This document shows positions 63,495-64,000 of a DNA stretch of 64,000 bases, in pieces. Numbering within the stretch: position 1 is the first letter of the stretch; each line of letters begins with the position of its first letter. Below the pieces are notes generated by a model. That model ran no database searches and had not been told where the DNA came from. It saw only the letters and a list, made by a program, of their open reading frames with translations. Location of the stretch: NCBI GenBank assembly GCA_964471825.1, contig CAYYKD010000001.1, positions 1 through 64,000 on the forward strand, read 5' to 3'. A program made the translations under genes and the position numbers. This DNA comes from CAYYKD01 sp964471825 (GTDB lineage Bacteria > Spirochaetota > GWE2-31-10 > CAYYKD01).

Positions 63495-63740
63495 TTATAG
63501 CTTATTATCTTTATTGTTTTTTATTAATGCACCTAAGGATCTCATCGCATCAGGATTTATTTTTAGGGCCTCTCTGTTTGAATTTTGAATCTCAGCAAAC
63601 AGCTCCTGTCTATAAACCTTAATAGCGTTTGGAGCATTAATTCCTATCTTAACATGATCGCCTTTAATGTTTACTATTGTAATCTCTATATCATCGCCAA
63701 TCATTATGGCCTGGTTTTCCTTTCTATCAAGTATTAACAT
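63495..63740 (-). CDS. csrA: Carbon storage regulator CsrA
   Basis: RNA-binding translational regulator. MLILDRKENQAIMIGDDIEI, then VKIGINAPNAIKVYRQEL, is the CsrA fold with the conserved C-terminal Arg of the RNA-binding strand; 81 residues, with a 20-residue tail beyond the core. It follows fliW by 9 nt, with GGGGG upstream. In flagellated bacteria FliW binds CsrA and links flagellin level to flagellin translation. Identity is secure. Confidence 0.96.
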   Translation of the reverse strand: MLILDRKENQAIMIGDDIEITIVNIKGDHVKIGINAPNAIKVYRQELFAEIQNSNREALKINPDAMRSLGALIKNNKDNKL

Positions 63741-63749
63741 TGTCGCCCC

Positions 63750-64000
63750 CTACTCTGCACTAAAAAGAGGATGACGGACAGAACATGTGTCATCAAGACT
63801 TATAACCTGTCTGGCTACCCTTTTCAATTTGTTAATAACAATCGGCCCAAGGAGATTTACCGTTGATGCTTTAAAGTCATCATGTACAGTTAAAATGCAG
63901 AATACAAGGATTTCAGATTCGTCCTTAACTCCTATATCGGCAAGGTCTTTTTTATCAAATTTATTCTTATAGTCAACAAAAAATGTATTTGGATCAACAA
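63750..64000 (-). CDS. fliW: Flagellar assembly factor FliW (C-terminal part)
   Basis: The last 83 residues are in the window; the 5' end lies beyond it. They read PNTFFVDYKNKFDKKDLADI, LVFCILTVHDDFKASTVNLL, GPIVINKLKRVARQVI, matching FliW (VNLLAPIVIN ... QVI). FliW is the protein antagonist of CsrA and is released when it binds flagellin. The adjacent csrA gene confirms the assignment and indicates a flagellated organism. Confidence 0.92.
   Translation of the reverse strand, partial: VDPNTFFVDYKNKFDKKDLADIGVKDESEILVFCILTVHDDFKASTVNLLGPIVINKLKRVARQVISLDDTCSVRHPLFSAE

Noticed and set aside
1..64000. tRNA or rRNA genes
   Set aside because: I saw no cloverleaf with T-loop sequence or rRNA-like segment while reading; a covariance-model search would be decisive.

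Overview
The window reads as an AT-rich chromosome segment from a diderm, flagellated, probably anaerobic bacterium. I favour a spirochaete. The supporting signs are the fliW-csrA pair at the right edge, apolipoprotein N-acyltransferase with many lipoproteins, 7TMR-DISM-type sensor kinases, a giant surface protein ending in a FlgD-like Ig domain with the RGVYFIRVRAP...RKVLVVK ending that I associate with Treponema-like proteins, and the 2-amino-4-ketopentanoate branch of ornithine fermentation. Three runs of N (100, 100 and 10) inside one repetitive gene show a scaffolded draft assembly. I recognise no rRNA, tRNA, CRISPR array or complete insertion sequence.

Layout. 0-8 kb: a lipid kinase, then an amino-acid catabolic block on the minus strand. 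Ord, OrtA and OrtB convert 2,4-diaminopentanoate towards alanine plus acetyl-CoA. Ornithine racemase, a TrmB-type regulator and alanine dehydrogenase follow under their own promoter. D-ornithine aminomutase is not here. 8-17 kb: an orphan sigma-54-type response regulator, a J-domain protein, an RluA-type pseudouridine synthase, an SH3 lipoprotein and a PRPP-synthetase-like enzyme; then tyrS and lnt on the plus strand. 17-21.5 kb: an overlapping trio in which one 7TM kinase has the phospho-acceptor His but no ATPase domain, the other has the ATPase domain but Asp in place of His, and a lone receiver lies between them. 21.5-26.6 kb: a cyanophycin-synthetase-like ATP-grasp enzyme with a decayed Mur-ligase part, flanked by two S51 (cyanophycinase-family) peptidases. 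27-32 kb: a periplasmic binding protein paired with a HisKA_2 kinase, and a HAMP-GGDEF-EAL protein.

32.6-45.8 kb is one giant secreted repeat protein broken by assembly gaps, followed by lipoproteins and a 7TM-PAS-LuxR regulator that faces twin palindromes at the next lipoprotein promoter. 50-54 kb: an operon for the archaeal-type entry to the shikimate pathway (ADTH synthase and 3-dehydroquinate synthase II) plus a HAD phosphatase. It is preceded by what looks like a translation-coupled attenuator with a Phe/Tyr/Trp-rich leader peptide. 54-57 kb: small genes including msrA and a MEMO-family gene with an in-frame TGA that may encode selenocysteine. 57-58 kb: toxin-antitoxin genes (vapBC-like, and hicAB with a frameshifted hicA). 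58.5-63.1 kb: an Mrp/Mbh-type cation antiporter operon without MrpA that contains PTS-EIIA-like and PII-like genes. The window ends with a vapC stub, csrA and partial fliW.

A family of AT-rich elements with GAGGCTCTTGCAAAAAT termini occurs in intact, truncated and minimal forms in four intergenic sites. Taken together the left half suggests an organism that stores or salvages arginine-containing polymer and ferments ornithine, but the arginine-to-ornithine and aminomutase steps would have to be encoded elsewhere. The strongest leads are the attenuator, the complementary kinase pair, the candidate selenoprotein, the CphA2-like cassette and the regulated antiporter operon.
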